A DNA stretch of 64,000 nucleotides from Poa pratensis (Eukaryota > Streptophyta > Magnoliopsida > Poales > Poaceae): assembly GCA_947311845.1 (NCBI GenBank), contig CAMZMU010000040.1, positions 51,669,557 through 51,733,556 on the forward strand, given 5' to 3'. Shown here piece by piece: positions 1-10,325 of the stretch. The translations under genes and the position numbers were made by a program. Positions within the stretch are counted from its first letter, which is position 1, and the number at the start of each line of letters is the position of its first letter. The notes beneath the pieces were generated by a model. The model searched no databases. It was not told the DNA's origin and was given only the letters and a program-made list of their open reading frames with translations.

Positions 1-3
1 CTA

Positions 4-951
4 GTGGTGCAGATGCTTGGGCCGAGATTCGGTGACAGTTTCATCTGTTTGCCTGCCGAGGGCTCACGAGGAGGGATTTTAATTGCTTGCTCAAATGATT
101 TCAGCATCTCTGTGCATCCTCATATCGCTGCGTCTCGGTTTTCAGTTACAGGTTTGGTGTTGAACAGGACTGACAACACCTCCTGGGCCATCACTGGGGT
201 CTATGGACCTCAAGAGGATGATGAGAAGATTGAATTCCTGCATGACCTGAAGCTAATAAAGCCAGGGGTTCAGGACAAGTGGATGGTGTTGGGAGATTTT
301 AACCTCATAAGCAGTGCGGCTGACAAGAGCAATGCAAATTTAAATCTGAGAATGATGGGAAAATTCAAGGCTGTGATTGAAGAGCTCGAACTTATTGACT
401 ATCCGCTGGTGGGAAGGAAATTCACATGGTCCAATGAGAGGGCAAAGGCCACTCAAACTAGAATTGACAGGATTCTGGTCTCAAAGGAGTGGGACCTGCA
501 TTACCCACAGTTCCAGCTAACGCCTGCATCTTCAAATGTGTCTGACCACTGCCCACTGATGCTGAACAAAATGGACAGAAAACACTACTCAAAGTTCAGA
601 TTTGAGGCACACTGGCTGCTTCAAGATGATTTTCTGCAGATCGTTCAGCAGGCCTGGGAGAAGCCGGTGAGATCGAAGGATGCTATCCGAGTTCTTCATA
701 CAAAACTGTGCCGTACTGCCAAAGCCCTCAAGAAGTGGAATAAAGAAAAGATCAAGTGGACAAAGTTTGTGTCTATGGTGGCGGATGAAATCATTTTTGG
801 TCTGGATGTGGCGCAGGAGAAAGGGAGCTTACCTCGGATGAAAGGGAGCTCAGAGCAGTCTAAAAAACAAACTTTTGGGTTTCGCAGCCATAGACAGAAT
901 GAAATGGAAGCAGCGATCTCGGATCACTTGGATCAAGCATGGGGATGCTAA
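4..951 (+). pseudogene. LINE endonuclease (APE-type) portion, N-terminally partial
   Basis: The reading frame is open from the left edge. It encodes the exonuclease-endonuclease-phosphatase domain that nicks target DNA for LINE retrotransposition. Visible family motifs are GDFN (near residue 98) and SDHCP (near residue 178), the metal-binding and catalytic signatures of APE-type endonucleases. The frame ends at 951, but the downstream frame (from 875) continues the same protein. A frameshift near 870-890 therefore separates endonuclease from reverse transcriptase. The first Met at position 4 is internal; the true start is outside the window. Confidence 0.85.
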
Positions 952-3379
952 TACAAAGCTGTTTCACCTAAGGGCAAATGGCAGAAGAAGGAAAAACCAT
1001 ATCCCCACTCTTCTAGGCCCTGATGGACCTGTTTCTGCGCATGATGAGAAGGCCAAAATTCTTTTACAGCACTTCACAAAGCTGATGGGGTCGAGCCTGC
1101 CAGCTGACACAGACCTAAACTGGGAGGCAATAAACCTTCCAAGGGTGGAATTGGGTCACCTTGATGAGGCCTTTACTCTGACTGAGCTGAAGGAGGCTGT
1201 GGATGGCATGCATGGGGAGAAAGCCCCAGGGCCTGATGGGTTTATTGGAGATTTTTACAAGAAATGCTGGCATATCATCTCTGCTGATCTGCTGGCCGCT
1301 TTGAACCAGATGCATTCGCTGAAAGGAAAGCACTGGAACTTGCTAAACACAGCCTCCATTGTCCTGCTGCCAAAGAAGGAGCAAGCTGCTGATGCAAAAG
1401 ATTACAGGCCGGTCAGTCTCATGCATAGTGCCGCCAAGATCCTGTGCAAGCTGTTGGCAAATAGATTGGCCCCTCACTTGAGCAAACTGGTTTCCAACGG
1501 CCAAAGTGCCTTCATAAAGGGGAGGTCTATCCAGGATAATTTTCTGTATGTGAGGAACGTGATCTGCGATGCAAATAAAAAGAAAACACCGTTGCTGTTC
1601 CTCAAGTTGGACATTGCAAAAGCTTTCGATTCTTTGAACTGGGGATTTCTGATCAAGGTGATGACTGCTATGGGGTTTGGCCAAAGATGGAGAAATATTG
1701 TTTCACTAATTCTGGCTTCATCCTCATCCCGTATTTTGCTTAATGGAGGGCTGGGCAAGCCGTTTACTCACAGAAGAGGTTTAAGGCAAGGGGATCCACT
1801 TTCCCCAATGCTGTTCATACTTGCCATGGAGCCTTTGCATCGACTTTTTGAATTGGCAACGCAGCAACAGGTGCTTTCTGACCTCAAGGTGAGGGCTGCT
1901 AGAATTCGCATCAGTTTGTATGCAGATGATGCGGCGTTGTTTGTTAACCCCATCAAGGAGGACATATCAGCTGTCAATCGGATCCTAAAGCTGTTTGGCG
2001 ATGCATCTGGACTGAGAACAAATGTGGGTAAATGTGTGGCATACCCTGTAGCTTGCAATGAGATGAATCTGGCGCAGATCTTGCAAAGTTTTGGTGGCAC
2101 TTTGGGTAGTTTTCCGTGTAGTTACCTCGGACTACCACTGGGGTTCAGAAAGCCTAAGAAGGTTGAAATACAACCTCTCTTCGACAGAGCAATGGGAAGA
2201 TTGAAAGGATGGAAAGGGAAGCTCATGAGCAGGAAAGGGCGGCTGGAATTAATAAACAGTGTTATCACATCAACTGCTACCTTTTTTCTCACTGCTTTCC
2301 CGGCTGAAAGGTGGATGATCAAGCGCTTTAATAAAATACGCAGAAATTTCTTGTGGACACCGGATGAAGAAGCCAGTGGAGGAAAATGTTTGGTCAGCTG
2401 GAAGAAAATCTGTGCCCCCATAGAGTTTGGGGGTTTAGGGATAAAAGACTTGGAGGCCTTCAGCAGGGCGCTTCGGTTAAGGTGGGAATGGTATAGATGG
2501 CAGGAGGAGCCAAGACCGTGGTTAGGAACTCAAACGCCATGCTCTCAAGCTGACAAAAATCTGTTCAATGCCTGTTCTTCAATCTCCATTGGGGACGGCA
2601 CTGTGGCAAGCTTCTGGTTTGACAAGTGGTTAAATGGCTGTGCACCAAAGGAGATGGCACCGCTCTGTTTTGAGCTTGCAAGAAGAAAAAACCTTACCGT
2701 CAAAGAGGCTTTGGTGGAGGACAGATGGATGCGGGGATTGCAGCGAATAAGTGATGAAGAGCAATTAGAGCAATTCATTAACCTTTGGGTGCAGCTGCAG
2801 GATATCAACCTCACTGATGAAAGGGATACCATCGTTTGGAAATTATCGGCTAATGGGCAATATTCAGCAAAATCGGCTTATGCGATGCAGTTCCTTGGAA
2901 GAATAAAGCAGCCGGAGCTTGAGTTTGTCTGGAAAATTAGAGCTGAGGGAAAGGTTAAATTCTTTCTGTGGCTGGCTCTACAAAACAGAAATTGGACTGC
3001 TCAGAGACTTAGAGCTAGAGGGCTCCAGCATGACGACCATTGCTGTCTATGCGACCAGGAGTTTGAAACCAATTCTCATTTGGCGCTGGAATGCCCTTTT
3101 GCAAAGGAAGTGTGGGATTGTTTCAGAAACGACTACCCAAGGGCTGTGCAGATGGCCTCAACTCATCACAACCTAAATATGTGGTGGGAGGAGGCTAGGC
3201 GGGGCAAGTTCGATGAGCAGAAGAAAAAGGAGATTGCCATGGCAGTCTATGTCGTTTGGCACATCTGGAAAGAAAGAGGAAGGCGTATTTTTGAGGCTGA
3301 CGGAAAATTGGCAGCGGTGGTTGCCAACCTAGTCAAGGATGACCTACAGTTGTTGGGTCTTGCAAAAGGAATTAATTAA
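875..3379 (+). pseudogene. LINE reverse transcriptase with zf-RVT domain
   Basis: This 834-codon frame encodes the reverse transcriptase of the LINE. Visible motifs include RRGLRQGDPLSP and the catalytic YADDAALF block, in family order. The C-terminal part has the zf-RVT signature: a WKIRAEGKVKFFLW block, then Cys residues of the CCLCDQEFE type, then HLALECPFAKEVW. The long frame is unbroken, but it is offset from the upstream endonuclease frame, so the complete polyprotein cannot be made from this copy without frameshifting. It is probably a fairly young dead copy. A frameshift from base-calling error is possible. Confidence 0.88.
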
Positions 3380-3614
3380 CGCTCTCGAGGCGTAGAATGT
3401 GTGTGCACTTTGTGCTGTGTGAGTTGTATACACCTCTTTGAGGTTTCTGTTTCCCTCACCTCCCCCTAAAAAGTTAATAAAAGCAGAGCTCCTGCTGTTC
3501 GTGTTCAAACTCATCCGGGTCCTCCCACGCCGTTTTGTCCCGCGCCAGACGCTCTAGCGGGAACTGCACCGTCGTCCCGGCACGCAGCTTTGTACTTTCA
3601 AAAAAAAAAAAAAA

Positions 3615-4085
3615 CACGGCGGCCGTCCAGAACGACATGGTCCTCGGGTATCACCTTGTCAAAAAGAAATCAAGTTACGTCACCTACTCACCTCGACTGA
3701 ATAACAGTCTGATGACACTTCAAGATTCGTGAATATACGAAAGAGATGATCACATCATGATCATGATGTGACAAATGTGAATAGTCGACCGTGAATAACA
3801 ATTCTGACACGGTTCAGTTTCAGGATTAAGTATTCGAAAGCAGTTAGCTGCTCACCTGCCTGGCCACCGATGGCACGGTGGGGTGCATACGGAGGGCCTC
3901 CATGAGCACAGCGTGGAGGTACTCCAGCCTACCGAGGTCTTCCTCGCCGACTTCCTCGGCGTCCTTTGCGATGACAGCGCCGATCTCTCTCCGGACGGAC
4001 TCCTGCACGTCATGATCCACTGCAGCGCTGCGGTCGCGGGCTCCGTGCCGGTGCGTCAGAATGTTCCGGGGCGGAAGGATTCGGC
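3615..4085 (-). pseudogene. CYP89-like cytochrome P450, C-terminal part (I-helix to start of exon 2)
   Basis: On the minus strand this piece resumes the P450 after the Harbinger-type insertion. A decayed I-helix (about 4085-4025) reads GTEPATAALQWIM in one frame. A shifted frame follows with VQESVRREIG and the K-helix region EALRMHPTVPSVARQ. Exon 1 ends at 3856 with a good donor (CAG/GTGAGC). A 201-bp intron (3855-3655) ends in ACAAG, and exon 2 begins VIPEDHVVLDGRR before the LINE poly(A) cuts it at 3614. The heme-binding Cys region is not in the window. Frameshifts near the I-helix and the insertions make it a pseudogene. Confidence 0.78.
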
Positions 4086-5311
4086 CCTCGTTGTAGCGCT
4101 TGGTGAACCGGCCCCAAAATGCCGACCCTTTTTGCTCGGCCCCGACGATTTGGTTGGTTCCAACCTCGATCCACGACTCGCAAATGAGAATGTCTTCAGC
4201 GGTGGTGAACGAGGCGCCTCTTTGGCTGACCTTCTTCCTCATGGCCGCGGCGGCGACATCGAGCTCGTTGAAGACCGGCTCATTATCGATGTTGATCACA
4301 TCGGGGCCGGTCGGTAGAGTCTCATCATCCCCGGCATTGTAGTCGTCGCCGTCGTACTGGGTGTTGTCGCAGACCATGTCCTGGAGGACGTCCTCCCCGT
4401 AGTAGGGGTCATCGTCCTCCTCGTAGTACCTGGGGTCACCCGGCGATGGCGTGGGCACAGTGCCGAACAGGTTACGCGCGGGGGCGACCACTGGCGGGGC
4501 AGCTGCACGCGCCTCCGCAGTCTGCGGCGCGGGCGACTGTGCGACCAACGGTGTCGCAGGCGGGTTGAGAACGAGGGCAGGTACCTCGCCCGACTCGTCG
4601 GAGGTAGGAGAAACCCGCGGCGGCATGGTTCCAGGGACGAACCCGTGCGCAGGAGATGGCGCGGTCGCGAGCGGTTTCGACCTTGGAGGTCGGGCCGTGG
4701 AAGCGTTGGAGCTGGCCGCGGTAGAGGAAACCCCGACCGCCGCCGCAGTCGCTACCCCAACCGCCGCCGCGGACGGGGTAAGTCCAATGAGGAGGAGGGC
4801 AGCTGTCGCGGTCTTGGTCACGAGGTCGGCGTTGTCGTCGTCGCCCTTTTCCTCGGCGGCGGCCCTGGCGGCGGCGTCGAGCCTGTCCTGCTTCAGCCTC
4901 CTCCTCCGTTGGCCCCGCTTGGCCGTCTCCTTGGCCCTCTGCTCCTCCGTGAGCTCCTTCTTCACTTTCTTCAGCCGGGGAGCAAGCCCGGCGGCGTCGT
5001 CGGCCAGCTCTAGGCTCTCGGCGGCGGCGGCGGCGGTCTTGGCGATCCTGGAGGCGGCGGCGGCCATGGGGTAGGTCTGGACTGTGGATTTTGCCTCCAA
5101 AAGCGGACCAGGGGAGGACACAAAAGAGCTCCGTTTCGTGTCCGGGGCCGACGCATCGGTGGCCCAAATTTGGGCCAGGGATGCGTCACGGCGGACCAAA
5201 AAACGGACCGCGGTCCGTTTGCGTCGCCCCGTTGGGCCGTGTTTTTGGCCCTCGCGGACACGAACGGATGCGCGCGGACTCGATGCGTCGCCCCGTTGGA
5301 GTCATCCTTAG
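4086..5311 (-). pseudogene. PIF/Harbinger-type ORF1 (Myb/SANT-like, NAM-associated) insertion
   Basis: The minus-strand frame probably starts at the Met at 5067 (MAAAASRIAK); an in-frame Met at 5199 is less convincing. It encodes a low-complexity Ala/Pro/Asp-rich N-terminus, an acidic linker, and a tryptophan-bearing DNA-binding segment (SFTTAEDILICESWIEVGTN, then AEQKGSAFWGRFTKRYNE). This resembles the ORF1 or NAM-associated proteins of grass PIF/Harbinger elements. The open frame continues to 3844 only because it reads into P450 sequence, so the 451-codon ORF is an accidental chimera. It lies between P450 pieces ending near 5311 and resuming near 4085, so it is an insertion into that gene. 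I could not fix TIRs or a TSD. Confidence 0.6.
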
Positions 5312-5465
5312 ACTTTGCTTGGCAGCATTGATCTCACCCGATGCGGAGCAGTTTTCGTCCGCGACCAGGAGGTCGAGGAGCGTGTCCACATATGTCCGGG
5401 TTTCGCCGGACGGGTGGACAAGCCGTTGTCCACGCCGGGCTTTGATGAGCGGGAGGTACGGCTCC
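5310..5465 (-). pseudogene. CYP89-like cytochrome P450, middle fragment
   Basis: Read on the minus strand from 5465, the segment gives PYLPLIKARRGQRLV, then TYVDTLLDLLVADE and SGEI. This matches the part of CYP89-type P450s that follows the helix ending in EELY. It joins in sense to the N-terminal piece ending near 8763; the Mutator-like element lies exactly between. The match fades around 5311, where the Harbinger-type sequence begins. Confidence 0.78.
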
Positions 5466-5502
5466 CGATAATGCTACACCTACGTAAAATTTCTACGTAA
5501 AA

Positions 5503-6253
5503 AAAACAACACCACAACTCACTCGTTATTTCTGGAACCTCCCTCTCTCTACAGTGCTCAGAGGCGATCTCGAGGGCGACTCGGGTTTTCCCGGCGGCCG
5601 CCGGCGTATCCGAGGGATTCCTCCCCCTCCGCCGGCCGCTTCGGCGGCGGGAGGGTGGGAAATCCCCGGATCTGCGCTCCGGCGTTGTAAATAAAGGGTC
5701 TTGCGGCGGCGCGGCGGAGGCGGGGTGGCCGGCGTCGTCGTTTTGCAGCTCTGTGGCTTCCCCTCCATGGCGTCGTCCTCGACGGCGCTCCCAAGCCGCA
5801 GGTGCGTCCCCGTTCTGCCGCTGCTTCTTCCGGCTTCGGTGGCAGGATGGTGTCGAGTGGGTACAAGGCCGGAGGTGGAGATGCGAGGCGGCTGCTGCGC
5901 GGTGGTGCGGCGTGCTGGTGGTGGATCTGGCCACCTCCGTTGAGGTGGTGCGGCGCAGGCCCGGATCCAGGGCAGAAGGTGCTTGGGGCGTGCCCCCGGC
6001 CGATGGACGACCTCCGTCTGCAGATCCAGCTCGTCGGAGCTGGTGGATGATGCGGCTCTTCAACGCCTTCGGGCTAGGAGCTCTTCTGCTCCACGGTGGC
6101 GGGCTCCGGCTGGAGTTCGTCGAGGTAGAGGTTGGCGTGTTGCAGCGGTGCTGCTCTCTGTATTCTCCTGTTGTTTTCATTGCTTGTAATCTGGCCTTGT
6201 ACTGGTTTCCTCTAGTATGAATACAAGTATGAAAAATTCAAAAAAAAAAAAAA
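5503..6253 (+). mobile_element. Non-autonomous poly(A) retroposon (copy A)
   Basis: This 751-bp GC-rich segment ends in a run of A (6241-6253). It is flanked by an exact 12-bp direct repeat TTCTACGTAAAA (5491-5502 and 6254-6265), the mark of target-primed reverse transcription. It split the left TIR of the surrounding Mutator-like element. It begins near a CTCTACAGTG motif that recurs at the 5' end of the retroposon at 46800-47631. It has no convincing reverse transcriptase, so it is either a non-autonomous LINE derivative or a retroposed transcript. Several long ORFs are explained by GC-rich composition. Confidence 0.8.
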
Positions 6254-7161
6254 TTCTACGTAAAACTCCTACGTACTGACGTGCCGTCCGACGTGGCCAC
6301 GATTTGCTCCCGCGCGAGAATAGAAGGAAGTGGCCAGAAAAAACATTGGGGAATTGACCCAGTGATACGTCTCCCTCGCGAATCCCCATCCTTTTGTTCT
6401 CTCCCAGGCGACGGGCGTACGTCGGCCGTACAGATCGGCGCCGCGAGCGGTGACCCGTCTTGGCGGGGCGGCGGAGAGGCCGTCCGATGCTGCGCGAATG
6501 ACCGCGTCCCCATTGCGGCGCAACGAGGTGAGCACCCCTGTGGTGTCCTGACATGGAGGCACGGCAGGCTCCGTCGAGGGGGCGAGGTGACCTTCTCCTC
6601 TTCGGCAGCGGCGCGCTGATCTCTCCCTTGCCAGAAATGGTGCGGTCGGATCAAGATGGCCGGCGAGGTTGCATCGGCGCCCAGGTCCGTGGCCAGTGCT
6701 GCTATGTTCAGAATAGCCTTATAGGAAAGTCCAAGATATTCAGAAGATTTGCATCAACGCCATATCTCTGTATATGAATTTCAGAAGTATCTCCGAGGAA
6801 ATACATGATCATGAATAATATGAAGATTATGTATGCAATGTGCTAGATGTATGAAAGTTCAGTCCACGTAGCTGTCCTTCAATCAATTATGTAAAGATTG
6901 TAAGCTTTCCCTTATGACTTGTTGTGATCATGAATAAATTGAATCCGTGTGATTGACTCCTGATCAACTACCAGCTACTACAGAATGGCATTCTGGCAAA
7001 GGAGATTACAAAAGGCCAATTAGGGCTGGGATGTACTCATAGTTTAAGTTCTAGTGATGAATCAATCTAAACAAATATATAAATCGTCTCCTCTCTGATG
7101 AAGTACTCTGGTGCCTACCACTTAATACAACAAACTGGCAAAAAAGGGCTGCATGGCCTAA

Positions 7162-8103
7162 CTATGATTGATGATTCATCCTATTATTCAACATCCCAGC
7201 TTCATCAAATTGCATCTCTGTGGAAGTCGACGCTGCAACAGAGCTGTGTTGAACCTGAAATAGCAAGCTTGTGTATTGTCCCATAATTGGTGGCATATCT
7301 GATGGTACTGGAGCTGTGAGTGTTGGATTTATGCTGCCACTAGCAATGCCCAAGTCAAATGGTTCCTGCCCAAAATAAAGGTAAGGAATGACTTGAATGT
7401 TTAAGTAACTTTATTAGAAATAAAGAGACGAGAAACAAAGATACCTGCAATACCCCATATGGTACTGTAGCGTTTATTGTTGGATTAATGTTGTCGATAC
7501 CAATACCAAAGTCGAACGATTCCTGCTCCACAAGAAGGCGTGGAATGACAAGGATGTTCAAATTATTAGAAATAAAAAATGAGAGCCAAGGTTACCTGCC
7601 CAAAATTATTATACATTTGGCGATCCAAATGAGCAACATGTTGAATCTGTTTTAGAGTAAAATTACCATTAAATAAGAATGATACAAGTACATGATTGTT
7701 GAAAAATTGAGAAACAATTGTTTCTCACATCATCTTGTTGTGGAGTGTCATCCTCAGGTGATTTTCTTTTTGCTTTGGAACCTCTTGTTCTCCCATTGGT
7801 GGACCGAACCTAAAATAGAACAATTGGTGATTCTTAAATTAGTGCTCTTGGACAAAAGGTAATATAAGTAGAAATACCTTTTGGAAAGCTTTAGATTTAG
7901 CATATTCTTGATAGTATTCTCGCACAGCTTGCTCACTATCAAAGGTCATGCCCATCTCAGGATTTTGAAGTAAGGCCTCTGCTTGAGATTCACCTTCTCC
8001 TTTCTCAAGTTCCACGTTTCCTTCATTCTGTTGCTCAAAGCCATCCTTGGCTTGAAATATACATGTCACTTGGATCTTCAACACTAGTATTTTGATTGTC
8101 CAT
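7162..8103 (-). pseudogene. FAR1-RELATED SEQUENCE (FRS)-like exons, transposase core missing
   Basis: Five minus-strand exons can be drawn with GT-AG borders: 8103-7878, 7809-7729, 7646-7597, 7522-7445 and 7365-7162. Exon 1 starts MDNQNTSVEDPSDMYIS and contains the opening of a FAR1 DNA-binding domain (NPEMGMTFDSEQAVREYYQE). Exon 2 is basic (VRSTNGRTRGSKAKRK), like FRS C-termini. Exons 4 and 5 resemble each other (ESFDFGIGIDNINPT and EPFDLGIASGSINPT). The rest of FAR1 and the MULE and SWIM domains are absent, so this is an internally deleted copy. A 1-nt shift near 8050 breaks exon 1. It lies wholly inside the Mutator-like element and is best read as captured host exons. Confidence 0.68.
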
Positions 8104-8235
8104 CCCTACAAATCATCACATTAGGCATCTGTGAAATTAAGCAAGTAGTAATAAAAGAACTTGAAGTATGCTGACGTACAAAGAACTTTTTTTTTTTGAT
8201 GGGACGTACAAAGAACTTGAAGCTACTAGGTTTAC

Positions 8236-8580
8236 CTCCTAATTCAGATCAAACTGTATGCTCACGTACAAAGAACTTGAAGTATCGGACACGAATAGGA
8301 ATCAGCTAGGATGCAGCGTCCTTCTTCACAGCGTGACCTTCCACTACGCTGTCCTCGATCAGGAACTGAGAAAGCAGAGCTCCTAATTCAGATCAAATTG
8401 TATGCTAATGTATAAAGAACTTGTAGGAAGTACCAGACAGGAATAGGAGGCATGAGATCGTACAGCTCGGCCGGCAACGTCCTTCTTGGCGGCGCCGCGG
8501 CAACGTCGTACTCGGCGGCGCGATGCAGCACGGCCTTCCACTACGCCGTCATGGAGATCGATCAGAAGAAGCAGAGCGGC
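8236..8580. repeat. Imperfect tandem duplication inside the Mutator-like element
   Basis: Two units of about 145-200 bp each begin with CTCCTAATTCAGATCAAA (8236 and 8380). Each contains a diverged segment that reads FHYAV on the plus strand, and each ends in AAGCAGAGC. The second unit is longer and GC-richer. It may be part of a second captured gene; I do not recognise it. Confidence 0.6.
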
Positions 8581-8762
8581 GGATCGGCAGGAAACAAAAC
8601 CGCTGATCCTTTCTGTTATTTCTTCCGTAATCACAGGGGCAACTCCTTTTTTTTCCTGAGCACTTTCTTCTATTCTCGCGGGAGCAAATCGTGGCCACGT
8701 CGGACGGCACGTCAGTACGTAGGAGTTTTACGTAGAAATTTTACGTAGGTGTAGCATTATCG

Positions 8763-9458
8763 GTACAGCTCCTCCTGCTGCCGCCTGAGCGCGACGAGAT
8801 TATTCCATTTTTTGCGGTAGATAATCTCGGTCAACGCCGGGAGTGCGGCGAAGACACGCAGCTCGACGAGGGACCGGATGAGGTCCTCCATGCCGTCGGC
8901 CATGGCGCGGACGCGGCCCGCGTCCACCCCGTCGCCGAAGCACATGGCGGCGCTCAGGCCAAACAGAGCAGCGTGCATGCTCTCGGCCGCCAGGACCACG
9001 CCCACGCCGCCGTCAGACGATGTGCACTGCTGACGGAGGTCGGTGAGGAGACCACGGAGCGCGCGGCGGCGGGCGAGGGCGTACAGGCGGAGGCGCGACG
9101 GGTGGAAGACCTCCGAGACGAGGTTGCGGCGGATGGCGCGCCAGAGCGGGCCGTAGGGCGCCGAGCCAATGTTGTGGTGGCGCTGGCGGGAGAGGACGGA
9201 GCTGGCCGCGCTCGTCGGTGGACGGTTGCAGAACGCGCCCCCGGCGCCGCCGCGGACGAGGAGGCGGTGCGCGGTCACCCGGTCAGTCACCACGACGTCC
9301 TGCCGCAAGGCGGTGGAGAAGTCACGTACGAGAGCCCACTTGGCGGCGGCGAGGCGGGCTTGGATTTGCTTGATCGGCGGCGCACGCCGGAGCAGGCCGC
9401 CAGCGACGAGGAGGAGCGTCATGGTAAGCAAGAGGAGTAGCAAGTCTTGCAGTTGCAT
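8763..9458 (-). pseudogene. CYP89-like cytochrome P450, N-terminal part
   Basis: The frame starts at Met 9458 with a hydrophobic membrane anchor (LLLLLLTMTLLLVAGGLL). It continues through typical CYP89 blocks: HRLLVRGG, FCNRPP, then the C-helix APYGPLWRAIRRNL, and FHPSRLRLYA. It ends RRQQEELY at the Mutator-like element. The region between anchor and HRLLVRGG is shorter than in typical family members, so the N-terminus may have a deletion. P450s of this type are ER-anchored monooxygenases; the substrate is unknown. Downstream pieces are at 5310-5465 and 3615-4085. Together they describe one gene broken by three insertions. Confidence 0.85.
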
Positions 9459-9516
9459 GGCTGATCGATCCTGAGTTGCTCGCTTGCTTCTGCCTTCACT
9501 TCTTCATGCATGTTGC

Positions 9517-9524
9517 TTTTTATA
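9517..9524 (-). promoter_or_regulatory. TATA box of the CYP89-like gene
   Basis: The minus strand reads CTATAAAAAGC about 60 bp upstream of the Met codon at 9458, a suitable position for a core promoter element. The gene is broken, so the promoter may be a relic. Confidence 0.5.
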
Positions 9525-9931
9525 GACGTTGAGGAGGTTGAGCTAGCAATTCAATCGATCGGTGGATCGCTTTACCTAGCCGCGAATACGGCTTTAATTA
9601 AACAAAATAAATATTGTTCACGTTTCTATAAATTAAGAAGCAAATGATTGTGCTTGATTTGTAAAACTGACCAGTTGACAAGTGGAGAGCAAGTCATCGT
9701 GTTTTGCGAGAGGATATGTCACACTAGGAGTAGGAGTTGCTTGAGAGGCAGACATCTTCGAGCATTGCTGTAAATGGTACAGTCACGCTAGGATATAACA
9801 ACGCAAGACCTAGACGGTAGTATGAAAGCCCTCGCGCGCGGTGACCATAACAGAGTCTTTCGTTGCAATGGTCGGTCATCAGGGTCATCGTATATTCCTG
9901 TCAATTTTACCTTCTCCAAACATTTTATTTT

Positions 9932-10325
9932 GAGTAAATGGCACTGGCGGTCACACAACTCGTCCGCTATGTGCACTTAATTCACACAACTGGAAAACGG
10001 GATTTTTTGGTCACACAACTGGACTTTTGGTGCACGCAGGTCACAAACCCCACATGTCAGTCCGTTTTCCGTTGCAGGAGTGCTGACGTGGACACGTAAT
10101 TTTGCAGAAAACCCCCTGTATTTTTGGACATTTCGGTTTTTTGCGAAATGTCCAAAAATACAGGGGGTTTTCTGCAAAATTACGTGTCCAAACGGACTGA
10201 CATGTGGGGTTTGTGACCTGCGTGCACCAAAAGTCCAGTTGTGTGACCAAAAAATCCCGTTTTCCAGTTGTGTGACTTAAGTGCACATAGCGGACGAGTT
10301 GTGTGACCGCCAGTGCCATTTACTC
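9932..10325. mobile_element. 394-bp foldback (Mutator-type MITE) with 9-bp TSD
   Basis: The element is an almost perfect inverted repeat. It begins GAGTAAATGGCACTGGCGG and ends with the complement, and the arms meet near 10140 with a very small loop. It is flanked by an exact 9-bp duplication TTTTATTTT (9923-9931 and 10326-10334), as expected for Mutator-type elements. It encodes nothing. The upstream stretch 9533-9922 and the downstream stretch 10335-10936 show no gene. Confidence 0.88.

Larger units (their letters stand above)
1..3614 (+). mobile_element. LINE (L1-type non-LTR retrotransposon), 5' end outside window
   Basis: The element carries an endonuclease-reverse transcriptase polyprotein (4-3379), a 3' untranslated region with an AATAAA-like signal near 3476, and a poly(A) tail at 3600-3614. 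The base after the tail (3615) lies in exon 2 of the CYP89-like pseudogene, read on the opposite strand, so this LINE interrupted that gene. The 5' end and the matching target-site duplication lie left of the window. The clade assignment (plant L1-like) rests on the order apurinic endonuclease, reverse transcriptase, C-terminal zf-RVT domain. Confidence 0.9.
5466..8762. mobile_element. Mutator-like element with captured FAR1-related exons
   Basis: The ends are inverted repeats. The left end starts CGATAATGCTACACCTACGT and the right end is its complement, finishing at 8762. The TIR extends about 120 bp once the retroposon at 5503-6253 is removed; the continuation at 6254-6335 matches the complement of 8640-8730. 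The flanks carry a 10-bp duplication with one mismatch (GTACGGCTCC at 5456-5465, GTACAGCTCC at 8763-8772), a length in the Mutator range. The interior holds a minus-strand FAR1-related exon set (7162-8103) and a tandem duplication (8236-8580). No transposase domain of its own is visible. The insertion lies within the coding exon of the CYP89-like gene. 6266-7161 holds no gene I can support. Confidence 0.82.

Noticed and set aside
4451..5074. Plus-strand Ala/Ser/Gly-rich ORF
   Set aside because: It is the complement of the low-complexity Harbinger-type coding region.
3844..5199. A 451-codon minus-strand ORF as one real gene
   Set aside because: Its last part is P450 sequence (I-helix and K-helix) and its first part Harbinger-type. 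It is a chance read-through across an insertion boundary.
5526..6220. Several overlapping long ORFs on both strands
   Set aside because: They are explained by high GC content inside a poly(A) retroposon; no domain and no consistent frame.
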